Shown here: positions 46,127 through 56,338 of the stretch, in pieces
Layout of the letters: the number at the start of each line of letters is the position of its first letter
Numbering within the stretch: the stretch's first letter is position 1
Assembly: GCA_018650445.1 (NCBI GenBank)
Contig: JABIFX010000208.1
Coordinates: 140,744 to 204,743, forward strand
DNA length: 64,000 nt
Direction of reading: 5' to 3'
Source: Fidelibacterota bacterium
GTDB lineage: Bacteria; Fidelibacterota; UBA8477; JABMPR01
The notes under the pieces: generated by a model
The model's input: the letters and a program-made list of their open reading frames with translations, nothing else
Databases searched by the model: none
What the model was told of the DNA's origin: nothing
Made by a program: the position numbers and the translations under genes

Positions 46127-46579
46127 TTAAATGTTTTGTTGTCTTGAAAATGAAAACACACCCTGTTCCCAGAAGACCTTACTGCTAATCAGCAAGGCTG
46201 TACCAATGCTGATGTCCAGAGTCGCAACAGCGACGAGAAAGGTATGATTTCCTTGAGAAACTCTTGAAAGTACTGAGCCAAGCACAATCATTAAAGCAAG
46301 GGCGATAAAGAATTGAAATCGGTAAAATTGCCACAGTTTGGGTGAGGTGAGCGCATCAATGCGAGTCATGTTTTTCCGGCAACTTTTAAGGAAAATGTAA
46401 CGGGTTTTGACCAATCCAACGGCGATACCAGCAGTCCAGCTAAATAGACGACCCCAGCCTTGTGGCTCCAGGTTATAGGCCTCTGTTGCTAGCTCAGCAC
46501 CCTTGTTCAAAAGGATAATGGGACCCATATACCATATCAGAGCAGCCAGCAGCTTTAGTGTTTTGTGTGAGACATTCAT
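46127..46579 (-). CDS. Hypothetical membrane protein
   Basis: 150 residues with about three or four hydrophobic helices (about 8-26, 45-62, 90-105, 117-135) and a basic loop, RYIFLKSCRKNMTR. I do not recognise the family. The phrase SRVSQGNHTFLVAVATL is distantly similar to SRGNHNVLAIISLL in the small membrane protein at 49303-49641, so they could be remote relatives, but the resemblance is short. Confidence 0.65.
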   Translation of the reverse strand: MNVSHKTLKLLAALIWYMGPIILLNKGAELATEAYNLEPQGWGRLFSWTAGIAVGLVKTRYIFLKSCRKNMTRIDALTSPKLWQFYRFQFFIALALMIVLGSVLSRVSQGNHTFLVAVATLDISIGTALLISSKVFWEQGVFSFSRQQNI

Positions 46580-46724
46580 CCTGCCTCAAAGTAAGCACAT
46601 TATCTCGCGAGTAAAGAGAATCCGGATTTAGTGATTAATTAGGCTAAACATAGAATAGACAGATTTTTATAGGCGCTTTGAATAAGATAGGTTAACCTCC
46701 AGTGATAAAGGATGATTTACAGTC

Positions 46725-48173
46725 ATGAAATCAATCAAATATAGTTTAATTCCATTGATGATATGCTTTGTGCTGCACGCTTGTTCAAAGGAAAGCAATA
46801 CACCTGACTCAAACTCTCCAGACCTGACCATCCTCTATACAAATGATGAACATGGCTGGATCTCAGAAACAAGCGATGCAGAGGGTGCTGCAAAACTGTT
46901 GGGTGTTTGGAAAGAGGATGAAGGTTATACCCCCAATAGCTCCTATCTCATTCTGAGTGGGGGCGATAATTGGACAGGTCCGGCTATATCAACCTGGTTC
47001 CAGGGTGAGTCCACCGTAGCTACTATGAATGCCATGGGATATAACGCCGCCGCCATTGGTAATCACGAATTTGATTTTCAAGTGAGTGGTTTGAGGGAAA
47101 GAGTATCTCAGGCGGATTTTCCATATCTTTCGGCAAATATTCGCCTTAATTCCAATGACCAAATTCCTGATTTTGCTCAAGCGTATGTTATCCAAGAAGT
47201 GAATGATATTCTGGTAGGGATCGTTGGTTTGACAACAACCAGCACAAGCTATAGCACATTTCCCGCCTATGTTGAAGACTATCATTTTATTCCCTATGAG
47301 GATGCCCTTGAGGAGTGGGTACCTCAGATCTGGGCCGAGGGTGTTGAGATCGTATTGTGTGTCGCTCATATTTGTGGCAATGAGATGCGGTCACTCGTAC
47401 CAGTTGCATCCGAGCTTAATATCACCATGATTGGTGGAGGGCATTGTAACGAGTTGATCAGTGAAATCCAGGGAGACGGGTCTGTTGCACTGATTGAAGG
47501 TGGCTGGAGAATGGATAACTATGCTCGTCTGGATATCTGGTATAACCAGAAGGAAATGTTCGTCTCCGATCTGGTGGCGACAACCCATCAAAATCAAGGA
47601 GGCACCCCTGATTCTGAAGTAGAGAGTGTTGTTGCCATCTGGGAAATGGCCACAACAGAAGCACTGGGAGAGGTCATTGGCTATGCACAAAGTCAAATTC
47701 CTAGGAATTCGGCCCAAATGCACAATCTGGTCACAGATTCATGGCTATACAGCTACCCTAATGCTGATATTGCTTTCACAAATACAGGAGGTATTCGTCA
47801 AACCATTGAAGCAGGGGAAATTACCAAAGGCGATATCATTGGTGTGTTACCCTTTAACAATAATATTCTGGAGCTCCAACTTACGGGTCAGCAAGTGATT
47901 GACTGTCTGGAGAATCACGCTGTGGCCGGTATGACCACCTCTGGGGGATACAAACATGCCGATGGAACGGCATTCAAATTGGACAGCGTCTACTCAGTTC
48001 TGACCACAGATTATCTCTATATCCAGGAGAACAGCTCTTTGAGCAATTATGATCCCAACCCCTATTACACAGAGATGAATTATCACCAACCCACTGTTGA
48101 TTTTATTACTTCTATGAATACCAGTGATACCAATCCTCTGGATGATTATTTGGACTATATACCACGCAGGTAA
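46725..48173 (+). CDS. 5'-nucleotidase/UDP-sugar-hydrolase-family lipoprotein
   Basis: 482 residues. The signal ends in VLHAC (Cys20). The metallophosphatase half contains LYTNDEHG, SGGDNWTG and IGNHEFD as metal-binding motifs, and the C-terminal domain has the nucleotide-binding FTNTGGIR and SGGYKH regions. Members hydrolyse extracellular nucleotides or UDP-sugars in the periplasm. TTTACAGTC precedes the ATG without a strong ribosome site. It stands alone between two convergent or divergent genes. Confidence 0.92.
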   Translation: MKSIKYSLIPLMICFVLHACSKESNTPDSNSPDLTILYTNDEHGWISETSDAEGAAKLLGVWKEDEGYTPNSSYLILSGGDNWTGPAISTWFQGESTVATMNAMGYNAAAIGNHEFDFQVSGLRERVSQADFPYLSANIRLNSNDQIPDFAQAYVIQEVNDILVGIVGLTTTSTSYSTFPAYVEDYHFIPYEDALEEWVPQIWAEGVEIVLCVAHICGNEMRSLVPVASELNITMIGGGHCNELISEIQGDGSVALIEGGWRMDNYARLDIWYNQKEMFVSDLVATTHQNQGGTPDSEVESVVAIWEMATTEALGEVIGYAQSQIPRNSAQMHNLVTDSWLYSYPNADIAFTNTGGIRQTIEAGEITKGDIIGVLPFNNNILELQLTGQQVIDCLENHAVAGMTTSGGYKHADGTAFKLDSVYSVLTTDYLYIQENSSLSNYDPNPYYTEMNYHQPTVDFITSMNTSDTNPLDDYLDYIPRR

Positions 48174-48307
48174 AATAGGCGCAAACCACCAAAGCATGTG
48201 TGAAATCTAAGATAACTGCTGTGGGTGATACCTGGCTAAACCTTACCCTATCCTTACAATATGTATTTACATGAAATATGTTAAAAGTCTCACGGAGGAG
48301 TGATTCT

Positions 48308-49306
48308 CTACAGCGTTAGCACCTGACGATAACTTTCCATGATTTCATCAACTGGCAAAACCTGATTGATACCTGAAACACTTTTTCCAGCCTGGAGAAA
48401 ATGTTGGTAGTTCCCGGCTTTTCCACGATCATTTTTGAGGGTTCTGAACGAGCGTAAAGAATAGAACATGCGCAAATATTTTTTCGTTTTGGATCCTTGC
48501 AACAGCCATCGAGCAAACGGTCCTGCGTTAAGACCCATTTTTTTGATATGGTCAGTTTCAATGACAGAAACAGGCACCCCTGAAAGTTTATCCGTGAGGA
48601 CAATCTGATTTTCACCGGCATCCAGGATGGCTTGTTTATAATCTGAGTGTGCATTGCATTCCTGGGTCGCGATAAATCGCGTACCCATCTGGATGCCGGA
48701 ATAACCCAGATCCAACATCCGGGCAACATCCCGGGGGAACGCAATACCTCCAGCGCAGATCAGGGGTTTTCCAAAATCAACCAGGTCTTCATAAAGTTTG
48801 GTTGCTGCTTCGGTTCCGGCATGTCCGCCTGCTCGATCATTGACACAGATGAGGCCATCTACACCGCCGTCAAGCGCTTTCTCAGCCCACTTTCGAGTTG
48901 TTGTATTGTGATATACCAAGCCCCCATGGGTATGGATTTTCTCAGCGTAGTATTTGGGATTTCCCAGAGCTGTGATGAAAAATGAGACGCCTTCTTCAAG
49001 AGAAATATCCAGCCAGGCTTTAATGCGATCGAGATAGCGTTGCGAGCTTTTCTCTATGAGTAAATTTACCCCAATGGGTTTTGAGGTGAGACTGCGAATG
49101 TAGCGTAGTCCTTCTCGAAAATCATAGCCGTGTACATAGGTCAGGCTGAGGGGCTGAACGATACCAATCCCGCCGGCTTCGGAAATGGCCGCCACCAATT
49201 CTGGATTAGAACAGGGATACATGGCGCCCCCGATTATGGGGAGTGCTATATCCAGATTATTACAAAAGGTATTGAATGCTTTCTGCGATTCCCCCGTCTG
49301 CATCAT
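48308..49306 (-). CDS. Nitronate monooxygenase (2-nitropropane dioxygenase)-like flavoprotein
   Basis: 332 residues. FMN-binding TIM-barrel features: PIIGGAMYPCSNPELVAAISEAGGIG at the N-terminus, the catalytic-His segment NDRAGGHAG, and GGIAFPRDVARMLDLGYSGIQMGTRFIAT. The family oxidises nitronates or, in some members, acts as a FabK-type reductase. It overlaps the small membrane-protein gene by four bases. The specific reaction is not certain. Confidence 0.87.
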   Translation of the reverse strand: MMQTGESQKAFNTFCNNLDIALPIIGGAMYPCSNPELVAAISEAGGIGIVQPLSLTYVHGYDFREGLRYIRSLTSKPIGVNLLIEKSSQRYLDRIKAWLDISLEEGVSFFITALGNPKYYAEKIHTHGGLVYHNTTTRKWAEKALDGGVDGLICVNDRAGGHAGTEAATKLYEDLVDFGKPLICAGGIAFPRDVARMLDLGYSGIQMGTRFIATQECNAHSDYKQAILDAGENQIVLTDKLSGVPVSVIETDHIKKMGLNAGPFARWLLQGSKTKKYLRMFYSLRSFRTLKNDRGKAGNYQHFLQAGKSVSGINQVLPVDEIMESYRQVLTL

Positions 49307-49641
49307 TCATTCATCCCATAGGTGTCTTTAATTTTATCAGACCGTAGAAAAATGCCAGTCCAGGCTGTGTAAAGTGCCACACAACCCATGATGATCAAAA
49401 GTCTGACCCAATCATCACCAGTAGCAATTCGAAGTTGGATATATTCATAGGCTCCATATAGCCAGACTAGTGCCGCCAGGTAAGCAATAACCTCAAGGCT
49501 GATAATCACCCACTTCTGCTTAATAAAGAAAAGGAAGGGAATGAGTAGACTAATAATGGCCAGTACATTGTGGTTCCCACGAGAAAAATGGGCGGCTAAG
49601 AGGATGATCATAAAGACGTAGGGGATAATTCGAGATTTCAA
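49303..49641 (-). CDS. Small membrane protein of unknown function
   Basis: 112 residues with about four hydrophobic helices. The phrase LLAAHFSRGNHNVLAIISLLIPFLFFIKQKWV is typical of a conserved small membrane-protein family without known role. It starts 21 bases after prmC and ends by ATGA overlap with the nitronate-monooxygenase-like gene, so it is translationally coupled to it. Confidence 0.72.
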   Translation of the reverse strand: MKSRIIPYVFMIILLAAHFSRGNHNVLAIISLLIPFLFFIKQKWVIISLEVIAYLAALVWLYGAYEYIQLRIATGDDWVRLLIIMGCVALYTAWTGIFLRSDKIKDTYGMNE

Positions 49642-49662
49642 TTTTGATTCCTTTTATAAAGT

Positions 49663-50520
49663 TTAGGGGAGGTACTTGCCTGTTACAATGCGGGGGGCAC
49701 CACTGTAGTCCTGGATGATCTCCAGGTCGTGGAAGCCCTTTTCCATAAATATATTTAACACAGAGTTTTCCTGGGGAGCACCACCAAATTCAAATAGAAA
49801 ATGGCCACCAGGGATGAGTAAATCGGGTAGAATCTCGGCAAAACGATGATAAAATGAGAGACCATCACCCCCTTCAAACAGGGCTAGCTCTGGATCAAAC
49901 TGTGCAACCTCTGCCTGGAGTTGATCCTTCTCGCTGAGAGCAATGTAGGGTGGGTTTGAGACAACTACATCGAAACGCTCATCAATCTTTGGAAGTGATG
50001 TGAGAATATCAATTTCCTGGAAGGCCACGTGAGTTTTGTTGAGTACGGCATTCTCTTTGGCTAAGGCTAAAGCCTCACTCGAAACGTCGATACCCAGGAC
50101 ATTTACCTCCTCAAGGGACTGAGCTAGCGCAATGGCGATACATCCAGAACCCGTGCCGATATCCAGAATACGGGCTGCAGGCTTGATGTTTAATGCCAGA
50201 GTCTTCTCAACCAAAATTTCTGTCTCAGGGCGCGGAATTAAAGCTGCTGAGGTCGTTTTGAGAACAATGTTCATAAAACCAGTCTCACCCACAATATGTT
50301 GGAGAGGCTCTCTGGTTCCTCTGCGTCTGATGTATTCTCGGTAAATATCCATCTCGTCTTTGCCCATGGGGCGATCAAAAAAGAGATAGAGCTCTAGACG
50401 ATTCCTTTTGAGAACATTTCCAAGGAGGATTTCTGCATCCAGACGGGCATCAGGAACACCCTTCTTTTCCAGAAAGTCAGTACTTGTTTTGATAATGTCT
50501 ACAACACGCCAATTAGTCAT
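49663..50520 (-). CDS. prmC: Peptide chain release factor glutamine methyltransferase (PrmC/HemK)
   Basis: 285 residues. The N-terminal helical domain is followed by the SAM-binding DIGTGSGCIAIALA and the catalytic NPPYI. It methylates the GGQ glutamine of RF1 and RF2. No release-factor gene lies next to it here, whereas prfA-prmC is the usual pairing. The gene precedes two small genes on the same strand and is the first of that group. Confidence 0.94.
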   Translation of the reverse strand: MTNWRVVDIIKTSTDFLEKKGVPDARLDAEILLGNVLKRNRLELYLFFDRPMGKDEMDIYREYIRRRGTREPLQHIVGETGFMNIVLKTTSAALIPRPETEILVEKTLALNIKPAARILDIGTGSGCIAIALAQSLEEVNVLGIDVSSEALALAKENAVLNKTHVAFQEIDILTSLPKIDERFDVVVSNPPYIALSEKDQLQAEVAQFDPELALFEGGDGLSFYHRFAEILPDLLIPGGHFLFEFGGAPQENSVLNIFMEKGFHDLEIIQDYSGAPRIVTGKYLP

Positions 50521-50610
50521 AAGGAGAAAATAGTTTTTGAAGGTTAATTGTTAACTATAAAATAAGCAGGTATATCAATTTCCATCAAGATATTTTTGGG
50601 CTATTAAATA

Positions 50611-53600
50611 TCAATTCGACAAGATGAGATTGACGAGCGAAACCAGATCTTGAACATCGATGTATGTATCTCCGTTCACGTTTGCCGTTTCATTTTGCGC
50701 ATCGCTGGGTGATATATTTCCAAGGATAATGTTCACAAGAATCACAATATCATTGACGGAGTTCTGGCCATCAAAATTGAGATCGCCAGGCAGATACTCA
50801 GAAAAAATACGTATCAGATCTGGACGTGTTTCTGTTTGAAGGGCTCCAGTATGGTCTCGAATAGAAAGACTAATATCATATATGCCAGGATCAGTATAAA
50901 TATGAGTGGGGTGTTGTTCCACACTTCGATTTCCATCACCAAAATCCCACTCCCACCAGCCCACCGGACCTGTCGAAAGGTCAGAGAAATGGATTGCCGT
51001 GTCAATGAGCTCGATATTGCCGTCTGTTTCAAAAGCCGGTGTCACCGTCTGGGGATCAGTATAGACCGTCTCGATAAACTCAATAGAGAGGTCCTGTTCT
51101 ATATTTGCATTCTTGAATTGAACAAAATAATAATCATTGGGTGATTTGATGTTTGCCTCTGGAGCACCCTGCCAGTCGGTCCATTCAATAAAATGCACAT
51201 CATCGAACCAGCCATACCCGTCATCTACCGAGGGCATGTCTGTATTGAGCCGAAGATCAAAATGGGTGGCATTGGATGGTGGTATGGTCTCCTTGTGAAA
51301 ATATGTCCACTCCGTCGTACCGTTTACGCCAGAATTCATATCATGGGTAGCCAGGATATTTGAGCTGGTGCGACTAGCATAATATCTTACCTGGATTTTA
51401 ACATTACTGGCGTTACGTGTCATGAGATAGGCCGAGATATGATGCATTTTGGAGGCATCTAGACGAATGCGGTTTTCGAGATTTGTGATCACATTATCAC
51501 CAGAACTGGGTGTGCGGTGCTGTCCAATAGATCGCTCCCCGGAATGTGCTTCTGTTAGATCAAACCATTCGTCATTGCTGTTTGTATTCCACTCACTGGC
51601 ACCTTCGTCCTCCATATTGCCATACCAGAGCAGTTCACGACCCAGACGATATTCCCAGCCGGTTCCTGGAGGCGAAGCAAGCGATGAAATATTGCCCATT
51701 TGGTGTATTTCCAGTGGATCTGACATCCAGGTAGTTCCTAGGAGATCAGGATCAAATGCACGTCGGTTATAAATGGAAGTGCGTGGCATGGATAGGGTGT
51801 CCATCCAAACTGAGGCAGAAGCGTTCTCTCTGTCAACGTAAAGATATGTGTCCAGATCTTTGGACTTGCTGGCCAGATAATCCAGCAGGTGAACACCTAG
51901 ATCACCATAAGCAGGTACCGGGATATAGTCATCCAGATAAACGGGTGTTGCTGAATAGGCCGCAAATCCACTGGCATTCACTTCGGCATTGAGAATGACC
52001 GAGGGGAAGGTCTCATGATAATTCAAGTCAAATACAAAATTCCCAAGGGAGTGAGCTATCAACTTTCCATTATAAATCTCAAAGCCCTGAATGATATGGG
52101 GATGATGGACCACAACCAGATCTGCCCCGCCATCAATGGCAAAATGACGAATCTCACGGTCCCACATGTGGGGAACATCCTGGCGGAAGGAATAATTCTC
52201 ATCTTCAGCACTATCCTCTTCCAAATCCATGTTAATATTTAATTCTCGAGGAACTATCCACTCCTGGGCGGCGATATCAGGCCCGAAATAGCCATCATAG
52301 CCTGCTCCTGGGGATGAGGAGTATTCACTACCCGCGTGCATTTCCATAACCACCAAATCAGCCACATCCCTCACGGCATTGATTTGTTGTAAAAGGTAAT
52401 AAGGGGTCAAATAGGCGAACCCGGGTTTGTTATATCCGGCATTCAGATAGGGTTGATAATTATTGTATTGACCGGTGCGGTCACTATTGGCCAGCCAGGC
52501 AATGGAAACACCCAGGTTGTTGGTAAAAAGGGGCTGGTATGCCTCATCACTATCTTCACCAGAACCTGAATATAGGATATTGTTTTCAGCCAGGGTCTGC
52601 TGGGTGGTTTGCAAGCCTGTCAGTCCATAATCCAGGGTGTGATTATTGGCTAGAGATACAATATCAATTCCTGCCTCAGATAAAGCAGAGACATATTGAG
52701 GATGACCCTTAAAGGTCACTGATTTGGTGGGATGTTCCTCGCCATCTATGGTCATGACACACTCAAGGTTGGCAATTGTAAGGTCAGCAGCTTCCCCAAA
52801 AAACTCCAACGTTGGTTCAAAAATGGCATTGATTCCCTGTGTTTCCAGGATACCACCGGTGTCCTCATATCTCCTGGCGATCATGATATCACCCACAAAA
52901 TTCAATTTCAGAGGAAAACTATCGTTGCCTTCATCCACAGTAATTACAGCTCTAGCCTGACCCATATTACCGGACTCATCAGAGACCTGGAGTATAACAG
53001 TGTAGTCGTGGCCATCTTCTATGAGATAAGTATGTGAAGGAGTTGGAGATTGACTGGTTTCGCCATCGCCAAAATTCCATTGATAATCGTGTGTTTCGCT
53101 ATCTGGGTCGTTAATCTGAGCCTGGAAGTCGATATCAACACTACGCTGATTGAAGCTGTTTCTGTATAGTAGACTCTGGGAATGCTGAATCTCAACGTCT
53201 GGGGTGAAGGCAATGGCATTGCTAATATCGAAAATCTCATCAAAAAAGATACGGGCATATTGATCGGTATCACGATCATTGATGTAGATGATGTTTGTCA
53301 AGCGGGGATAGTAGTCAAAACGGGCAAACCAATCATCTCCCACCGGTAGGCGGAACAGATTCCAGGTATCTTCAGGGAAATACCCCTGATTAACCGTGAC
53401 CCATTCTTCAATATCCATTTGTTGGCTGCCATCGAAAGCATAAAAAAGAGTATTGAGGGAATCTTGGAAGGCAATTCCTTGAATTTCACCAATAGATTGG
53501 ATATAGGCAGCGACCTGAAACACTGAACCATCAGAAACGGGGTGGGGGTCAATACTTTGAGACTTCCAGGTATTACCCCAGATTTCCAGAGAATAATTCG

Positions 53601-55365
53601 AATTCATGAAGGTTCTATCAGAATCCAATACCCAGGAAAGAGGATGATAATCTTCATCTGAATAAGATTGCAGGCTGATCTCTCCTGAATCAAAATTTTC
53701 AAGGACAGAGATGGGTTCATGCCCGGGAATATTGTCATTTATGGTTTCGTTTATTGGACTGAAATTACCAAAATGATCCTCGGCTTCAATTCTGAAGACA
53801 TAGTCCCCATCAGGCTCAAGATTTTCCATCATGAAGTGGTTCATGTGAGGGTTTGCAAACTGAACGTTTGTAGTGGCGTCCATAAAGAGAGATGTGGTGG
53901 TGAGGCTGTCTGTATCATAGATGATACGATAGGTCTTATGATTGGTGTCGTATACGGGATCCCATCTCAGACTGACATAAGTTTGACCATCAAATTCATT
54001 TCGCCAATTGGGGATGACTGGAGGAGGAGTTTCATCGGCGACGCTCATCCAGTTCGACAGATAAGCCTCCAATGCATCAATAAAGGGCTGGTAATACTCC
54101 AACAGAATACTGTAGTTCTGATATGAGGAAGGGTACTCTCCAGCATAAAGTTCAGTAAGCGGCATATCCAAATTCTGGAAGAGCATGGGTTTTTCAAAAA
54201 ATTCGATTTGCACCCAGGGTTCATAAACTTCGTTATTATTAAAAAACTGCCGGAGGTAGAGCATCTGCACGCCGGTATTAGGCCCCAACAGGGTATAGGT
54301 GTGGGGTACCTCGATATCTCCCCCAACGCCATGATAGAGAAACTCGCCACTATAGTGTACACGATAATACTCATCGACTCGCTCGGCGTCATGCGCACCA
54401 AACTGTGTGGCATCAATGGGATATTCGGCTGTAAAGTTTACCAGGTCAAGATTGTCATCAGAAATATCTCGAATCGGTTTGTTGGCATTGGCTGCATCAT
54501 AGCCGCTTGAGAGAACAATACTCTGAAAGTTGGCGTGAGCGGAATTGTCATCAAAACTATGGGTATGCAGGACCAGGGGAGAATGCGGGCCCAGTAGCAT
54601 CAGGGAATCACTGAGGACTTCGTGAAAGACCTGGAAAACCGTATTGCTGTTGCGAGAGGGGTCGGATAAAGATTTGTTATTGCTATAAGGGTAGGATCCT
54701 GTCCATTTTACTTCTCTACCTGCCCCGGAAATCATCATGGCAAAGGCATCGGTTTGGAGAAACATCTCAGTCCCGAGATAAGGGGAGATAAAATCATCAC
54801 AGGGATGAGGTATTTCGACGATAACATGCGACCGGCGGGCATTTGGACTAATAATGAATAGACCCCATCCGTTGGCAAAGCTTCCCACAACATCGTCACT
54901 CGGGAAGTCAGGTTGGTTCATGTCTGTATAGGACATGTCGAGGCGTTCTCGGATTAGATAGTAGGTTCTATTAAAAACCACATCTTCAAATTGTACCAGT
55001 TCATAGTGGAAGGTTTCCAGCGAATCGCTGAGTAGCTGATCTGCCAGCGTCACATCATTCTGGAGCAGGGCTTCAAAAATATTTCGCCAGTGCGCTAGCG
55101 TATTGGTAAACTCAGGAATGATACGATAATTACCAAATCCATCACTCTGGACATCCACCCAGTCCGGTCCATAATCGTTGTACCCTTCATTGGCGATACC
55201 CTCTGAAACATGGCTGACATAATTGTCATAGGCGGTACTTGGTGAAACACCTCCAATAAACTCCATGAGAATTCCCGACTCATAGACAATGTCAGCCCTC
55301 GCACTTCCCACGGGGATGAGTAAAAGTAATAGCAGAAAAAAAGGATATCGTTTGATGTTGCTCAC
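50611..55365 (-). CDS. Giant secreted multidomain protein: hydrolase-like N-domain, FN3, PKD, CapA phosphatase, PKD, dockerin
   Basis: 1584 residues with a signal peptide (about 1-24). Region 25-445: unnamed domain with SHVIVEIPHP, an early acidic stretch, and LVLHTHSFDD, possibly a zinc-dependent amidohydrolase or peptidase. About 448-540: FN3-like. 550-720: jelly-roll-like. 735-812: PKD (QWNFGDGETS). 817-1140: CapA/PGA_cap metallophosphatase with FVGDIMIAR, ANLECVMT, SLANNHTLDYG and HHPHIIQGFE...HSLGNFVF. 1243-1395: another carbohydrate-binding-like segment. 1450-1523: second PKD (WDFGDGNRS). 1525-1584: dockerin-type repeat with two Asp/Asn calcium loops (GDLNFDGQNSVNDIV and NVNGDTYIDVQDLV). 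Dockerin tails are frequent on exported proteins of FCB lineages. CapA proteins act on polyglutamate or cell-envelope phosphate esters; the substrate is unknown. Confidence 0.9.
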   Translation of the reverse strand: MSNIKRYPFFLLLLLLIPVGSARADIVYESGILMEFIGGVSPSTAYDNYVSHVSEGIANEGYNDYGPDWVDVQSDGFGNYRIIPEFTNTLAHWRNIFEALLQNDVTLADQLLSDSLETFHYELVQFEDVVFNRTYYLIRERLDMSYTDMNQPDFPSDDVVGSFANGWGLFIISPNARRSHVIVEIPHPCDDFISPYLGTEMFLQTDAFAMMISGAGREVKWTGSYPYSNNKSLSDPSRNSNTVFQVFHEVLSDSLMLLGPHSPLVLHTHSFDDNSAHANFQSIVLSSGYDAANANKPIRDISDDNLDLVNFTAEYPIDATQFGAHDAERVDEYYRVHYSGEFLYHGVGGDIEVPHTYTLLGPNTGVQMLYLRQFFNNNEVYEPWVQIEFFEKPMLFQNLDMPLTELYAGEYPSSYQNYSILLEYYQPFIDALEAYLSNWMSVADETPPPVIPNWRNEFDGQTYVSLRWDPVYDTNHKTYRIIYDTDSLTTTSLFMDATTNVQFANPHMNHFMMENLEPDGDYVFRIEAEDHFGNFSPINETINDNIPGHEPISVLENFDSGEISLQSYSDEDYHPLSWVLDSDRTFMNSNYSLEIWGNTWKSQSIDPHPVSDGSVFQVAAYIQSIGEIQGIAFQDSLNTLFYAFDGSQQMDIEEWVTVNQGYFPEDTWNLFRLPVGDDWFARFDYYPRLTNIIYINDRDTDQYARIFFDEIFDISNAIAFTPDVEIQHSQSLLYRNSFNQRSVDIDFQAQINDPDSETHDYQWNFGDGETSQSPTPSHTYLIEDGHDYTVILQVSDESGNMGQARAVITVDEGNDSFPLKLNFVGDIMIARRYEDTGGILETQGINAIFEPTLEFFGEAADLTIANLECVMTIDGEEHPTKSVTFKGHPQYVSALSEAGIDIVSLANNHTLDYGLTGLQTTQQTLAENNILYSGSGEDSDEAYQPLFTNNLGVSIAWLANSDRTGQYNNYQPYLNAGYNKPGFAYLTPYYLLQQINAVRDVADLVVMEMHAGSEYSSSPGAGYDGYFGPDIAAQEWIVPRELNINMDLEEDSAEDENYSFRQDVPHMWDREIRHFAIDGGADLVVVHHPHIIQGFEIYNGKLIAHSLGNFVFDLNYHETFPSVILNAEVNASGFAAYSATPVYLDDYIPVPAYGDLGVHLLDYLASKSKDLDTYLYVDRENASASVWMDTLSMPRTSIYNRRAFDPDLLGTTWMSDPLEIHQMGNISSLASPPGTGWEYRLGRELLWYGNMEDEGASEWNTNSNDEWFDLTEAHSGERSIGQHRTPSSGDNVITNLENRIRLDASKMHHISAYLMTRNASNVKIQVRYYASRTSSNILATHDMNSGVNGTTEWTYFHKETIPPSNATHFDLRLNTDMPSVDDGYGWFDDVHFIEWTDWQGAPEANIKSPNDYYFVQFKNANIEQDLSIEFIETVYTDPQTVTPAFETDGNIELIDTAIHFSDLSTGPVGWWEWDFGDGNRSVEQHPTHIYTDPGIYDISLSIRDHTGALQTETRPDLIRIFSEYLPGDLNFDGQNSVNDIVILVNIILGNISPSDAQNETANVNGDTYIDVQDLVSLVNLILSN

Positions 55366-55607
55366 AAGGCTTGAAAATTAAGCTATAATTAGTGAAATGG
55401 ATACTGACATTATCTAACAAATTAATTTGGCTCAAAGGCTTCATCGGAAGACCTGATTAAAATGATTTTCCTTCTTAGGGATGGGTTTACCTGCTATTTT
55501 AGTGTGATTCTTCTAACTAAAGATGTTGCTTTAAAAGGGGGCTTCTCCGTTTATACTGTAATGATGACAATAATTGTAATATTATACCCTTAAATTTAAG
55601 GAGATAA

Positions 55608-56192
55608 ATGATGAAACATGAATTACCAGCTTTACCATTTGCACAAGAAGCTTTGGCTCCGGTTATTTCAGCTGAAACACTTGATTACCATTATGGCAAA
55701 CACCACAATGCCTATGTAACCAACCTGAATAACCTGGTCCCCGGATCAGAGTTTGAAAACTCAAGTCTGGAAGAAATTATTATGAAAGCTTCTGGTGGTG
55801 TTTTCAATAATGCCGCCCAGGTCTGGAATCACACCTTCTACTGGAACTGTCTGTCACCAAATGGGGGAGGAGCTCCAGCAGGCGCACTGGCCGCTGCCAT
55901 TGATGCAGCCTTTGGATCATTTGATAATTTCAAAGCCGAATTTACCAAGGCCGCAGTAACGAATTTTGGATCAGGTTGGACCTGGCTTGTCAAGAATGCT
56001 GATGGCTCACTAGCCATTGTCTCTACTGCTAATGCCGGGACACCCATGACCAATGGTCAGACCGCACTCCTCACAGTTGATGTGTGGGAACATGCCTATT
56101 ACGTGGATTATCGAAATGCACGTCCAAAATACCTGGAAGAGATCTGGAAGATCTTCAACTGGGGTTTTGTAGCGGAGCAGTTCGCAAAATAA
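55608..56192 (+). CDS. sodB: Iron superoxide dismutase
   Basis: 194 residues. Metal ligands match Fe-SOD: His28 (DYHYGKHH), His75 (VWNHTFYW), Asp158 and His162 (DVWEHAYY). Gln71 of NNAAQVWNH and ANAGTPM favour iron over manganese. The sequence closely follows the Escherichia coli SodB type through much of its length. An AAGGAG precedes the ATG; the codon after ATG is a second ATG that could also start. A perfect inverted repeat at 56217-56246 follows. Confidence 0.96.
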   Translation: MMKHELPALPFAQEALAPVISAETLDYHYGKHHNAYVTNLNNLVPGSEFENSSLEEIIMKASGGVFNNAAQVWNHTFYWNCLSPNGGGAPAGALAAAIDAAFGSFDNFKAEFTKAAVTNFGSGWTWLVKNADGSLAIVSTANAGTPMTNGQTALLTVDVWEHAYYVDYRNARPKYLEEIWKIFNWGFVAEQFAK

Positions 56193-56216
56193 TACAACAT
56201 TACATCAGTTTTATTC

Positions 56217-56250
56217 AATAACCCCGGATTTAAATCCGGGGTTATTTGTA
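56217..56250 (+). terminator. Terminator after sodB
   Basis: A perfect 15-bp inverted repeat runs without a loop from 56217 to 56246, containing ACCCCGGATTT and its complement. Its U-tract (TTATTTGTAT) is modest. It lies 25 bases after the sodB stop. Confidence 0.8.
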
Positions 56251-56338
56251 TATATGACCCTTCCCTAATATCAAGCCTTGCCATCGAATATCCTGACCTC
56301 ATATTTACCTCAAGTACAAGCCAAGAGGAATCGCAGTT

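Noticed and set aside
53719..54126. Plus-strand ORF of 135 codons
   Set aside because: Antisense to the giant CapA protein; hydrophobic and Ile-rich translation typical of a shadow frame.
55526..55557. Promoter-like TTGCTT and TATACT before sodB
   Set aside because: Spacing is 20 bases, longer than accepted, and FCB promoters differ from the sigma-70 consensus.
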